Part shown: piece after piece, positions 8,287 through 15,873 of the stretch
How positions within the stretch are numbered: position 1 is the stretch's first letter
How the letters are laid out: each line of letters starts with the position of its first letter
Assembly: GCA_049322335.1 (NCBI GenBank)
Contig: JBMORL010000048.1
Location: 62,001-126,000 of the forward strand
From: JBMORL01 sp049322335
Lineage (GTDB): Bacteria > Bacteroidota > Bacteroidia > Flavobacteriales_D > UBA2798
DNA: 64,000 nucleotides
Direction: 5' to 3'
The notes under the pieces: generated by a model
What the model saw: only the letters and a program-made list of their open reading frames with translations
Databases searched by the model: none
What the model was told of the DNA's origin: nothing
Made by a program: the position numbers and the translations under genes

Positions 8287-9504
8287 TCACTTATTGGCAT
8301 TATACCTCGTCTTCATATCCCGTATGAAAGCGATTTTTGCCTTTCCGTCTTTTTCGTATTTGTTTACGCCCACGTTTATTGCTTTGTTAGCCATCACTTC
8401 CGCCTGTGCAAAATCATTGAGCCAGATGTACGCTTCTGACAAATTAATATACGCGGCTGCTGTTACGTTTTTATCAACACGTGCTTTTTTATCATTTACA
8501 TTGGATTCTTTTAACACAGTGGTCCAGATGCCAATGGCTTTATTAATTTCATTCTGCGCGTCATTTATTTTTTCGGGGTAAGCAAGATTCAGCAATCCCG
8601 ATTCCATAGCGGTATATGCATTTTGCATATCAGAATAATCAAAATCTTTATTGGTTTTTACAGAGTACACTTCCACCGCTCTTCCCACCACAGGATATCC
8701 GAATTTATTGGTGAGATACGAATTGATGGCAGATACATTATCCATCACCGCCTGCGACTGACGCTCATTCCAAAAGCCTTCCTCGTTGTCCATCCACCAT
8801 AATTCAAATTCGCTTTTCGATTTGTATTCTTTGGTGCGGTGTGTACGAAATCCTTCGAGGTCGGGAATTCTTTCATTCACCACCAAACCTTTTCCGGGCA
8901 TTTCAATTTTCAGTGTCACCGGGCTGCGGTATTGCATAGTCCAGAAATAGGTTTGCGCGGGAGCTGTTCCCTTGGTTTCCATTTTCATCATTCCTTTTTC
9001 AAAACCTTCAAACACCAAAGTAATTTTCACAGCGGCTGAGGAATTTTGAGTCATGCCCTGGATATTGATTCCTGCAATAATGGAAGAAGTTTGCACTTCC
9101 TGCAGAAGGAATGGTTTTTTGGGACGTCCCGGGCAATTGATGGGCGGATAGGGTTGTTTTACCGGTGCCACCGCTGCTGTATTTCCGGCTGCTACCTGCT
9201 GTTCCCATTGCACCATGGCAGCGAGATAGGCTTTATCTATACGTTTTTTATCCTGTTCCCAAAGATCCATACAGGCATCCAATTGGTTGGCATAGGCTAT
9301 TTTTCGTTGTTCATACGCTGCAGTGGAGTCAGCATTCCGCTGCGCAACATTAGCTTCTACCTGCACACTGTATTCTTTGGTGCCATCCAGTTTCACCAGG
9401 GGAAGCTGGGTATATTTAAAAGTGACTTTTTCGTCAAGAATATTCTGTGCTGATATTGATGCCACAGAAAAAGCTCCGAGTAAAAAGAGTAATGATCGTT
9501 TCAT
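8287..9504 (-). CDS. Hypothetical secreted protein, possibly TPR-like at the C terminus
   Basis: This is a 405-residue protein. The start at 9504 gives a clean signal peptide (MKRSLLFLLGAFSVASISAQ), whereas the ATG at 9540 would add twelve polar residues. After cleavage there is a beta-rich domain and then a helical Ala/Gln-rich stretch (about residues 60-110) that looks coiled-coil. The C-terminal third (about 300-405) has paired helices such as AYINLSEAYIWLNDFAQAEVMANKAI, resembling one or two tetratricopeptide repeats. It is followed by a strong terminator and appears monocistronic. I do not recognise a named family. A periplasmic scaffold or assembly role would be inference only. Confidence 0.8.
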   Translation of the reverse strand: MKRSLLFLLGAFSVASISAQNILDEKVTFKYTQLPLVKLDGTKEYSVQVEANVAQRNADSTAAYEQRKIAYANQLDACMDLWEQDKKRIDKAYLAAMVQWEQQVAAGNTAAVAPVKQPYPPINCPGRPKKPFLLQEVQTSSIIAGINIQGMTQNSSAAVKITLVFEGFEKGMMKMETKGTAPAQTYFWTMQYRSPVTLKIEMPGKGLVVNERIPDLEGFRTHRTKEYKSKSEFELWWMDNEEGFWNERQSQAVMDNVSAINSYLTNKFGYPVVGRAVEVYSVKTNKDFDYSDMQNAYTAMESGLLNLAYPEKINDAQNEINKAIGIWTTVLKESNVNDKKARVDKNVTAAAYINLSEAYIWLNDFAQAEVMANKAINVGVNKYEKDGKAKIAFIRDMKTRYNANK

Positions 9505-9615
9505 GATGGGTTTGTTTTGGTTTTGGGATGAGCTATGCACATATTATGCCAGCCGGGGATGAAAATAGTGGTTTTTCAATTAAAATCAACAGAAATTCCC
9601 GAAAAACAGGGTTTT

Positions 9616-9706
9616 GCCACCGCGCAATGCAGATTGCTTCACCTTCAGGGCGGGGTTCGCAATGACCCGCACTCTTAATTGATTTGGCGCATCATTGCGA
9701 GGCCTG
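9616..9706. repeat. Dispersed GCAATGA repeat, copy 1
   Basis: An imperfect inverted repeat: GCAGATTGCTTCACC and TTCGCAATGAC on one side, ATCATTGCGAGGCCTG on the other. The same words recur near 13711 and 20868. It lies in the 319-base divergent spacer between the secreted-protein gene and kbl. The rest of that spacer holds only AT-rich promoter-like sequence (a weak TACTTTTA before kbl). Confidence 0.7.
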
Positions 9707-9823
9707 AGTATCTATGTTTTCGCGTAACTTCAGCCAAGCAAGAGCGGGCCGTGGCAAAATACGATCACAAACGAACACACCATTACATGCTTTTCCTACT
9801 TTTACAGTTCTAATCCTTCAACC

Positions 9824-11023
9824 ATGACCACAACTACCGAATCCTATTACTCCTCGATCCAAAACGAGTTGAAAAACATAGAATCCAACGGACTTTTTAA
9901 ACGCGAACGTATTATCACCACTCCGCAGGGAGCCAGCGTGAAAGTGAGTACCGGTGAAGAAGTGCTGATCTTCTGCGCCAATAATTACCTCGGACTTTCC
10001 TCTCACCCGCGCGTGATCGAAGCCGCTCACAAAACGCTGGATGAACATGGATATGGAATGTCGTCTGTACGTTTTATTTGCGGAACACAGGACATTCATA
10101 AAGAGCTGGAACAAAAGATCGCAAAATTCCTGGGAACAGAAGATACTATTCTTTATGCCGCTTGTTTTGATGCCAACGGTGGAGTGTTTGAACCATTGTT
10201 TGGTGAAGAAGATGCCATTATTTCGGATGAACTGAATCACGCTTCCATTATTGACGGGGTTCGTTTATGTAAATCGGTTCGCTATCGTTACAAAAACTGC
10301 GATATGGCCGACCTCGAGGAAAAATTGAAAGAGGCACAAGCGCAACGTTACAGAATAATTGTAACGGATGGTGTTTTTTCTATGGATGGATTTGTTGCGC
10401 CACTCGATAAAATCTGTGAACTGGCAAAAAAATATAATGCGCTGGTGATGGTGGATGAAAGTCACGCCACAGGTTTCATTGGAAAAACAGGAAGAGGAAC
10501 GGTAGAATTAAAAAATGTAATCGGAAAAGTTGATATCATTACCGGCACACTCGGAAAAGCTTTAGGCGGAGCAATGGGGGGATTTACCACCGGGAAAAAA
10601 GAAGTGATTGAAATGTTGCGCCAGCGTTCGCGTCCGTATTTGTTTTCAAATTCTCTCGCACCTCATATTGTCGGGGCTTCCATTGCGGTTTTTGATATGC
10701 TGAGTGAAACCACCGAACTTCGCGATAAACTGGAATGGAATATCAATTACTTTAAAAAAGGAATGAAAGCAGCCGGTTTTGATTATAAAGACGGTGAATC
10801 TGCTATAGTCCCCATCATGTTATATGATGCCAAACTTTCACAAACTTTTGCCAATAAATTGTTGGCAGAAGGAATTTATGTAATAGGGTTTTTCTATCCC
10901 GTGGTTCCGAAAGACAAGGCGAGAATACGCGTTCAGCTTTCTGCCGCACACGAGAAAGAGCATTTGGATAAAGCTATTGCTGCGTTTACGAAGATTGGAA
11001 AAGAGTTAGGCGTCATTAAATAA
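9824..11023 (+). CDS. kbl: Glycine C-acetyltransferase (2-amino-3-ketobutyrate CoA ligase)
   Basis: This PLP enzyme of the alpha-oxoamine synthase family cleaves 2-amino-3-ketobutyrate with CoA to glycine and acetyl-CoA, the second step of threonine breakdown. The protein is 399 residues, the usual length. Visible features are SVRFICGTQDIHKELE, the cofactor-contacting DELNHASIIDG, the Asp/His pair in VMVDESHATG, and the Schiff-base lysine in TGTLGKALGGAMGG (about Lys245). These residues, and Cys/Asn in ICGTQ, favour Kbl over the related BioF, HemA or serine palmitoyltransferase. No threonine dehydrogenase gene is adjacent. The spacer after it is filled by a degenerate repeat array. Confidence 0.94.
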   Translation: MTTTTESYYSSIQNELKNIESNGLFKRERIITTPQGASVKVSTGEEVLIFCANNYLGLSSHPRVIEAAHKTLDEHGYGMSSVRFICGTQDIHKELEQKIAKFLGTEDTILYAACFDANGGVFEPLFGEEDAIISDELNHASIIDGVRLCKSVRYRYKNCDMADLEEKLKEAQAQRYRIIVTDGVFSMDGFVAPLDKICELAKKYNALVMVDESHATGFIGKTGRGTVELKNVIGKVDIITGTLGKALGGAMGGFTTGKKEVIEMLRQRSRPYLFSNSLAPHIVGASIAVFDMLSETTELRDKLEWNINYFKKGMKAAGFDYKDGESAIVPIMLYDAKLSQTFANKLLAEGIYVIGFFYPVVPKDKARIRVQLSAAHEKEHLDKAIAAFTKIGKELGVIK

Positions 11024-11039
11024 ATTTTCATCAGGAAAC

Positions 11040-11208
11040 GAAAGACCGGAAGATGTTAGACTAAGAGATGACAGATGTTATACAATGAGATATCAGATGT
11101 ACGGGTGAAAGATATTAGACTGGTCATGAAAAAGCACGCGGTTCCTCACTATTTAAAATCTTTTTGTCTGATATCTATCATCTTTCCATCTAAAATCTAA
11201 CATCTCAA
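11040..11208. repeat. Degenerate AGATGTTAGA word array with inverted arms
   Basis: The left half (about 11050-11138) repeats words such as AGATGTTAGAC, AGATGACAGATG, AGATATCAGATG and AGATATTAGAC. The right half (about 11165-11207) carries the same words in reverse complement (GTCTGATATCTATCATCT, ATCTAACATCT). A short related stretch recurs at 39557-39600. It fills the gap between kbl and the next gene. Confidence 0.6.
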
Positions 11209-11210
11209 AA

Positions 11211-11627
11211 ATGCCGGTCAGGAAAAAATATATTTCAGTTTTTACCTCTCTCATGATCATGGCGATCATCTCCTGCAACAACAACAAACCCGACTCGTCC
11301 TCCGAAGGCTTTGCGAAGGAGGAAACAACAAACCCTGCCCCCGGAAAATGGCGCGACACCAAAGACACTTCCCACACCATCATCCTCACCGAAACCCAGT
11401 GGCTGGATTATTATAACGGAGAACAGGTTTCAGCAAATAAAATAGTTTACGAAACAAAAAACTATACCGGTCACAACGGCAGAAATATGGGACAAAGAAA
11501 ATTCATCCGGCTGGAGGAGAGCGAAGGCAATTTTTACAATTATCAGATTGTGGAATGCGATTCTTTCCGTTTGCATCTGCTTCACCTGGAGCCGGGGAGA
11601 GAAATGTTTTTTGTGAGAATGGATTAG
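11211..11627 (+). CDS. Hypothetical lipoprotein
   Basis: This is a 138-residue protein with a lipoprotein signal: a basic start (MPVRKK), a hydrophobic core and the lipobox MAIISCNN with Cys near residue 22. A polar Asn/Ser/Glu-rich linker follows and then a small beta-rich domain (about 50-138, TIILTETQWLDYYNG). No catalytic motif is visible. Its ATG follows the word array by only a few bases, so its promoter must lie within or upstream of that array. Not recognised as a known family. The lipobox and codon usage support a real gene. Confidence 0.7.
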   Translation: MPVRKKYISVFTSLMIMAIISCNNNKPDSSSEGFAKEETTNPAPGKWRDTKDTSHTIILTETQWLDYYNGEQVSANKIVYETKNYTGHNGRNMGQRKFIRLEESEGNFYNYQIVECDSFRLHLLHLEPGREMFFVRMD

Positions 11628-11731
11628 TAGGCAGTGTGCCGCTCTCAGAAGTATATCAAATGTAAATGAATTCCGGGCAGTTTTGAGTTTCTGTTTATCT
11701 GCCGCTACAAGCCCGGTAACTGTTTTATAGT

Positions 11732-12592
11732 TTAAATTTTCTCTTCGATTTTGTAGTGTAAGTTAAGCACCCGTTGATGCCAAAGTGTTAACTTTTGTTC
11801 GGCAAAAAGAAATTCATTTTCTGTTCCAATGGTTAATTTGTCACGAAATGATCTCACAAATTGCGACCAGTAGCGTCCACGGGAATCATTTAATAAAAAG
11901 TAAAAACCGGCATCACCAAATTTTTTTCCGGATGACTCTAACGAGAGGGCTCCATTTTTTTGGACACCGGGAGTCATAATGACAGTTGCATTACCGTTAG
12001 GCAATGGAAACACCGCTTTTACACATGTTTTTCCCGATGGCAAAGTACAGGTACTATACACTCCCGAATATATTACCTGGCCGGTGGTTTTAAATGTTCT
12101 GAACCAGATGGTATATTTTACTTCATTTGAAACGGGATCTGAAAGAGTGATAATTTCACTTTTCAACTCTTCCGGATTTTTTAAATTCTTTGTCGGAATA
12201 TTTAGTTGATTTAATCTGTCGCTGAATAATTTGATGACCAAAATCCCGAATATTTTAAAAAACGGATTCCATTTAACAGTGAAGTCTAATTTATAATTTG
12301 AAGTTTTTTCATAAAACCCTATTACTTTTTTGGATAAAGCAGATAATTCTGCTTCTGTAAAATGGAGTTCATTGATTGACGGGAGCAATCCTTTTGCTTT
12401 AGCGTTCCGTTCAATTATTAAATTTTCTTTTTCAGCCAGCTGAACTATAAATTCTTCGCCAATTCCATTTAAATTTCCAAATGGCCCGATTAACCAGGGA
12501 ACATTTTTCGGGTCAATTTTTCTCCCCCAAAGAATAACCCACTGTTGGGTAAACCAATCCTGAAACTTTTGCCGCGAATAAGCTAAACTCAT
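11732..12592 (-). CDS. Conserved-looking hypothetical protein coupled to a CrtA-like gene
   Basis: This is a 286-residue soluble protein. The N-terminal half is helical and lysine-rich. The C-terminal half is beta-rich (EVKYTIWFRTFKTTGQVIY, then CTLPSGKTCVKAVFPLPNGN), with a closing helix. No signal peptide or membrane span is seen. The start ATG overlaps the stop of the upstream CrtA-like gene in an ATGA arrangement, so translation is coupled and the products should be made in fixed ratio. That makes a shared pathway likely. I do not recognise the fold. A lipid- or pigment-handling partner would be inference only. Confidence 0.8.
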   Translation of the reverse strand: MSLAYSRQKFQDWFTQQWVILWGRKIDPKNVPWLIGPFGNLNGIGEEFIVQLAEKENLIIERNAKAKGLLPSINELHFTEAELSALSKKVIGFYEKTSNYKLDFTVKWNPFFKIFGILVIKLFSDRLNQLNIPTKNLKNPEELKSEIITLSDPVSNEVKYTIWFRTFKTTGQVIYSGVYSTCTLPSGKTCVKAVFPLPNGNATVIMTPGVQKNGALSLESSGKKFGDAGFYFLLNDSRGRYWSQFVRSFRDKLTIGTENEFLFAEQKLTLWHQRVLNLHYKIEEKI

Positions 12593-13302
12593 TTTTTATT
12601 ATTAAGAAAAGGGATAAAATTTGTTTTTCCTTTCCATTCGCCAAATTCTGATAGTGGTTTAAACCGCAACGTTGTAAATTCAAAATGAAAATCTTTACGG
12701 TTTCTTTCTTTCATTGCATGGATATGTCTTTTAGGTTGTGGAACCGGGCTATGTCCATGCACCATATCCGTCATTTCTTTTTGTGTTTTCCAGATGGAAA
12801 AGGTAGAAACAGTGCGCGGAAATCTTATTGATGCCAACGACAGGGTTGTTCCGGGATGATCACGCACTAATTTTTCTACCGGTCTTCCCCATTTAATAAA
12901 TCTTGGCACCTGGAGCAATTTCATCCGGGCAATGGTTACAGCAACTACCGGTGAATCGGGTTCATCAGGAAGAAGAATTTCTGTGGGAAATTTAAATTCA
13001 GAAAGTTTTCCCCATTGTCTTAAAAAAGTTAAGCGTATGTGCCAACCCCCGGAAAGAATTTTACCCAAACGATCTTGTTTTAAAAAATTATCTGCGGCTG
13101 CCTCGTTTTCCCACTGGGCAAATACAGCAACTTGCCTCACCAACATTCGCTTCGCAGAAAAAACGGGGGAACCTAACGTCATTGCAGTCATACATTCTGC
13201 ATGAATCAAACCCGGAACGTTTTTGGGTTTAATGGATGAAAAAACAAACCTGAGAGCTTTAATATAAGATGTTTTTGCCAGGTGGTAGGTGAATAGACTC
13301 AT
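12589..13302 (-). CDS. Spheroidene monooxygenase (CrtA)-like protein
   Basis: CrtA-type enzymes put a keto group on acyclic carotenoids. This 237-residue protein has the pattern of that family: PVVAVTIARMKLLQVPRF, then HPGTTLSLASIRFPRTVSTFSIWKTQKEM, and a C-terminal FEFTTLRFKPLSEFGEW. The start at 13302 gives MSLFTYHLAKTSYIKALRF. The longer open frame to 13434 begins in compositionally odd sequence and is not credible. No other carotenoid gene (crtB, crtI, crtZ) is in the window, so the true substrate may differ. It overlaps the next gene by four bases. Homology is recalled, not searched. Confidence 0.65.
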   Translation of the reverse strand: MSLFTYHLAKTSYIKALRFVFSSIKPKNVPGLIHAECMTAMTLGSPVFSAKRMLVRQVAVFAQWENEAAADNFLKQDRLGKILSGGWHIRLTFLRQWGKLSEFKFPTEILLPDEPDSPVVAVTIARMKLLQVPRFIKWGRPVEKLVRDHPGTTLSLASIRFPRTVSTFSIWKTQKEMTDMVHGHSPVPQPKRHIHAMKERNRKDFHFEFTTLRFKPLSEFGEWKGKTNFIPFLNNKK

Positions 13303-13340
13303 AGCAGACAATATTAATGATAATATTTTTTTATTGGTTT

Positions 13341-13544
13341 TTAATTTGGATAATGTTCCGCAAGTTTGCGCTGTGCGGGTTTTCGGAGAAGGATTTGTCT
13401 GCCAAGACAAATGGTTCTTTGGAAATTTGCACATGAATGTACATGAATCCTCAATTCAATTTGCTTTATTGATCCATCAATAACAGGCTGTCCAATTAGT
13501 GAATTGAATAGTAGAACAAATAATATCGAAATTTTATATTTCAT
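13341..13544 (-). pseudogene. Possible remnant of a secreted-protein gene
   Basis: The first 19 codons from 13544 encode a convincing export signal (MKYKISILFVLLFNSLIGQ) followed by about 20 plausible residues. The remaining frame to the stop at 13341 is Arg/Cys-rich and overlaps the sequence upstream of the CrtA-like gene. It looks like the 5' stub of a Bacteroidota secreted protein that has lost its body. A 67-residue functional peptide cannot be excluded. Confidence 0.3.
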
Positions 13545-13710
13545 ATAATAACCACTAACTTATTTATAGCCGCATATTTATTGCACCAATACACCAAAAT
13601 TCGCTGGCTTGCTGCAATAAAACCGCTTTTTCAAACTTACTGAATTCGCAGAATTTTCGCCAATGAACTGTTTGGTTTTGTTACAAGCATAAATAAACAT
13701 TCCGGATAAA

Positions 13711-13775
13711 AGCCACCCGCAACGCGGATTGCCTCACCCCTGATTACAGGAGTTCGCAATGACCCCGCACATCAT
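13711..13775. repeat. Dispersed GCAATGA repeat, copy 2 (partial)
   Basis: GCGGATTGCCTCACC and GTTCGCAATGACC match the left half of copy 1, while the right half is reduced to ATCATTTTCGG. It lies in the 730-base spacer between the CrtA-like gene and rplM. The remainder of that spacer holds the remnant at 13341-13544, AT-rich sequence (13545-13700), a pyrimidine word array and the rplM promoter. Confidence 0.6.
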
Positions 13776-13870
13776 TTTCGGCACTTTTAAAAATCTTCGT
13801 CCTCTGAAGCCCTGGCAAAAGAGGACAACTTCCCCAACTATTTAACCATCAAGCACTACTATTCATCCAC

Positions 13871-13951
13871 CTTTTGTCCCCTGTCCCACTTATCCCATTT
13901 GTCCCCTGTCCCCTTGTCCCTTCTCCCGCCTGCCTTTTTCCCACATTCCCC
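13871..13951. repeat. Degenerate TTTGTCCCCTGTCCC word array
   Basis: About six imperfect units built on TGTCCC or TATCCC (for example CTTTTGTCCCCTGTCCCAC, then ATTTGTCCCCTGTCCCCTTG) form a strongly pyrimidine-biased strand. The array ends about ten bases before the -33 element of the rplM promoter. Confidence 0.6.
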
Positions 13952-13961
13952 TGTGAATAAA

Positions 13962-13992
13962 TTTGGACGAACAAAAAATAGTTGTATTTTTG
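13962..13992 (+). promoter_or_regulatory. Promoter of the rplM-rpsI operon
   Basis: TTTG at 13962-13965, 19 bases, then TATTTTTG at 13985-13992. Both elements and the spacing match the Bacteroidota primary sigma consensus. The GTG start of rplM follows 40 bases downstream, after GCAGCCCC, a common initiation-region sequence in this phylum. Confidence 0.8.
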
Positions 13993-14032
13993 CAGCCCCA
14001 TTTTAGGGAACGAACATTAAAAACTTATCAAA

Positions 14033-14488
14033 GTGGACGCTCTTAGTTATAAAACCACACAGGCCAACAAACAAACCGTTAAAAAAGACTGGTTGTTGGT
14101 AGACGCTGAAAACCAGCCACTTGGCCGTTTAACCAGCCGCATTGCCGCTCTTTTGAGAGGGAAACACAAAACCTGTTTCACTCCTCACGTTGATTGCGGT
14201 GATCATGTAGTAGTAATCAATGCCGAAAAAGTAAAATTTACCGGTAAAAAAATGACCGATAAACAATATATCCGCTACACAGGTTATCCCGGTGGTCAGC
14301 GTTTCTCTTCCCCCGAATCGGTATTGGCAAAACATCCTGTTAAAGTCATTGAAATGGCCATCAAAGGAATGTTGCCAAAAAATTCACTCGGGCGTGAGGC
14401 TTTCCGTAACCTGCATGTGGTAAGCGGAGCTACTCACAAATTCGAAGCACAAACACCAAAAGCAGTTAACCTTAACGAAATATTCTGA
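14033..14488 (+). CDS. rplM: 50S ribosomal protein L13
   Basis: This protein binds 23S rRNA early in large-subunit assembly. The 151 residues match the family throughout: the Bacteroidota-type N terminus (MDALSYKTTQANKQTVKKDW), the core LVDAENQPLGRLTSRIA, PHVDCGDHVVVINAEKVKFTGKK and AIKGMLPKNSLGR. The start is GTG at 14033, the only candidate giving the conserved N terminus. A strong promoter lies 40 bases upstream. rpsI begins two bases after the stop, the universal rplM-rpsI pairing. Confidence 0.98.
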   Translation: MDALSYKTTQANKQTVKKDWLLVDAENQPLGRLTSRIAALLRGKHKTCFTPHVDCGDHVVVINAEKVKFTGKKMTDKQYIRYTGYPGGQRFSSPESVLAKHPVKVIEMAIKGMLPKNSLGREAFRNLHVVSGATHKFEAQTPKAVNLNEIF

Positions 14489-14490
14489 TC

Positions 14491-14877
14491 ATGGAAGTTA
14501 TCAACGCATTAGGAAGAAGAAAAGCCGCAGTAGCAAGAGTATATGTGAAAAGCGGAAAAGGAAATGTAACCATCAATAATGTTGATTATAAAAAGTACTT
14601 CCCTGTACCCACATTACAATACAAAATCAACCAGGCTTTCGCACTCACCGGAACAGAAGGTAAATATGATGTTACCGTGAATGTAGAAGGTGGCGGAATC
14701 AACGGACAAGCCGAAGCGGTTCGTCTCGGGATCTCGCGCGCACTGGTTAAAGTGGATGCTTCTATGAAACCTGCTTTGAAAAAAGAAGGACTCACCACAC
14801 GCGATCCGAGAATGGTTGAACGTAAAAAACCAGGACGCAAAAAGGCGAGAAGAAGATTCCAGTTCAGCAAACGTTAA
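14491..14877 (+). CDS. rpsI: 30S ribosomal protein S9
   Basis: This is a small-subunit head protein whose C-terminal tail reaches the P-site tRNA. The 128 residues show the family signatures: ALGRRKAAVARVYVKSGKG at the start, GGGINGQAEAVRLGISRAL in the middle, and the C-terminal TRDPRMVERKKPGRKKARRRFQFSKR, with the invariant terminal Lys-Arg that touches tRNA. It follows rplM by two bases and is surely co-transcribed. A structured 133-base spacer separates it from rpsB. Confidence 0.98.
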   Translation: MEVINALGRRKAAVARVYVKSGKGNVTINNVDYKKYFPVPTLQYKINQAFALTGTEGKYDVTVNVEGGGINGQAEAVRLGISRALVKVDASMKPALKKEGLTTRDPRMVERKKPGRKKARRRFQFSKR

Positions 14878-14884
14878 ACCTTTC

Positions 14885-14971
14885 CCGGAAATTCTTTTCC
14901 GGAGATTGTTTAGCATCCAAACTTCCAGGACTCATTTTCCGATTCATTTCGGAACTGGCTACCGGGAAGTT
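14885..14971 (+). promoter_or_regulatory. Structured spacer before rpsB, candidate ribosomal-protein leader
   Basis: Three pairings are visible: CCGGAA (14885-14890) with TTCCGG (14897-14902); AACTTCC (14920-14926) with GGAAGTT (14965-14971); and, nested inside the latter, TTCCGA (14937-14942) with TCGGAA (14949-14954). No T tract follows, so this is not a standard terminator. The pairings are seen directly. A role in S2 autoregulation is inference by analogy with known rpsB leaders in other bacteria. Confidence 0.5.
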
Positions 14972-15010
14972 GCTTAGAAGAGTAAGTAAACGGAACGTAA
15001 ACAAAATAAA

Positions 15011-15850
15011 ATGTCAAAAGTAACATTCAACGACCTGCTCGATGCCGGAGTGCATTTCGGGCACCTTTCACGCAAGTGGAATCCACACATGGCTCCTTAT
15101 ATTTTCGATGAGAAAAAAGGAATCCATATTATTGACCTTAACAAAACCCTTGTTAAACTCGAAGAAGCTTCTGCCGCAATAAAACAAATTGCCAAATCAG
15201 GAAAGAAAATTCTTTTTGTTGCCACTAAAAAACAAGCGAAAGACGTTATTGCCGACCGCGTGAAAAACGTGAATATGCCATTCGTAATTGAACGCTGGCC
15301 CGGTGGAATGCTCACCAACTTTGCTACTATCCGTAAATCGGTGCGCAAAATGGCTTCTATTGATAAAATGGGAGTTGACGGAACACTTAATACGCTTTCA
15401 AAAAGAGAACGTCTCCAGGTTTCACGTTCGCGTGCAAAACTGGAAAAAAACTTAGGTTCTATTGCTGATATGTCGCGTCTTCCTGCAGCTTTATTTGTGG
15501 TGGATGTAAATAAAGAACACATCGCAGTGGCCGAAGCAAAACGACTGAACATTCCCGTTTTTGCCATGGTAGATACCAATTCCGATCCCAATAAAGTGGA
15601 TTTCGCTATTCCATCCAATGATGATGCTTCAAAATCCATTGCCAAAATTGTGGATATTCTTGTAGATGCTATCAGCGAAGGATTGATGGAAAGAAAAGCG
15701 GATAAAACGCTTGCTGAAAAAGAAAAAGAAGAAGAAACTGCAGAAGAAATCCTGGAAAACAAACGTGTAGCCAATATTGATGAAGAAGAAACAGGTGGTG
15801 GTAAAAAAGCTATCAAAAAAGGCGCTACCAAAGTGAAAAAAGGAGAATAA
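15011..15850 (+). CDS. rpsB: 30S ribosomal protein S2
   Basis: S2 sits between the head and body of the 30S subunit and is needed to recruit S1. The 279-residue protein has the canonical start (TFNDLLDAGVHFGHLSRKWNPHM), IHIIDLNKTLVKLEEA, RWPGGMLTNFATI, and the signature ending in VPVFAMVDTNSDP (here NIPVFAMVDTNSDPNKVDFAIPSNDDA). A lysine/glutamate-rich C-terminal extension of about 40 residues makes it longer than the E. coli protein, as is usual in Bacteroidota. tsf follows 23 bases later, the conserved order. Confidence 0.98.
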   Translation: MSKVTFNDLLDAGVHFGHLSRKWNPHMAPYIFDEKKGIHIIDLNKTLVKLEEASAAIKQIAKSGKKILFVATKKQAKDVIADRVKNVNMPFVIERWPGGMLTNFATIRKSVRKMASIDKMGVDGTLNTLSKRERLQVSRSRAKLEKNLGSIADMSRLPAALFVVDVNKEHIAVAEAKRLNIPVFAMVDTNSDPNKVDFAIPSNDDASKSIAKIVDILVDAISEGLMERKADKTLAEKEKEEETAEEILENKRVANIDEEETGGGKKAIKKGATKVKKGE

Positions 15851-15873
15851 TTAATTTTTAATATCGAAGAAAT

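Noticed and set aside
15097..15831. A 244-codon minus-strand open frame opposite rpsB.
   Set aside because: It is the antisense of a strongly conserved ribosomal protein gene, with typical shadow composition (Ser, Phe, Ile).
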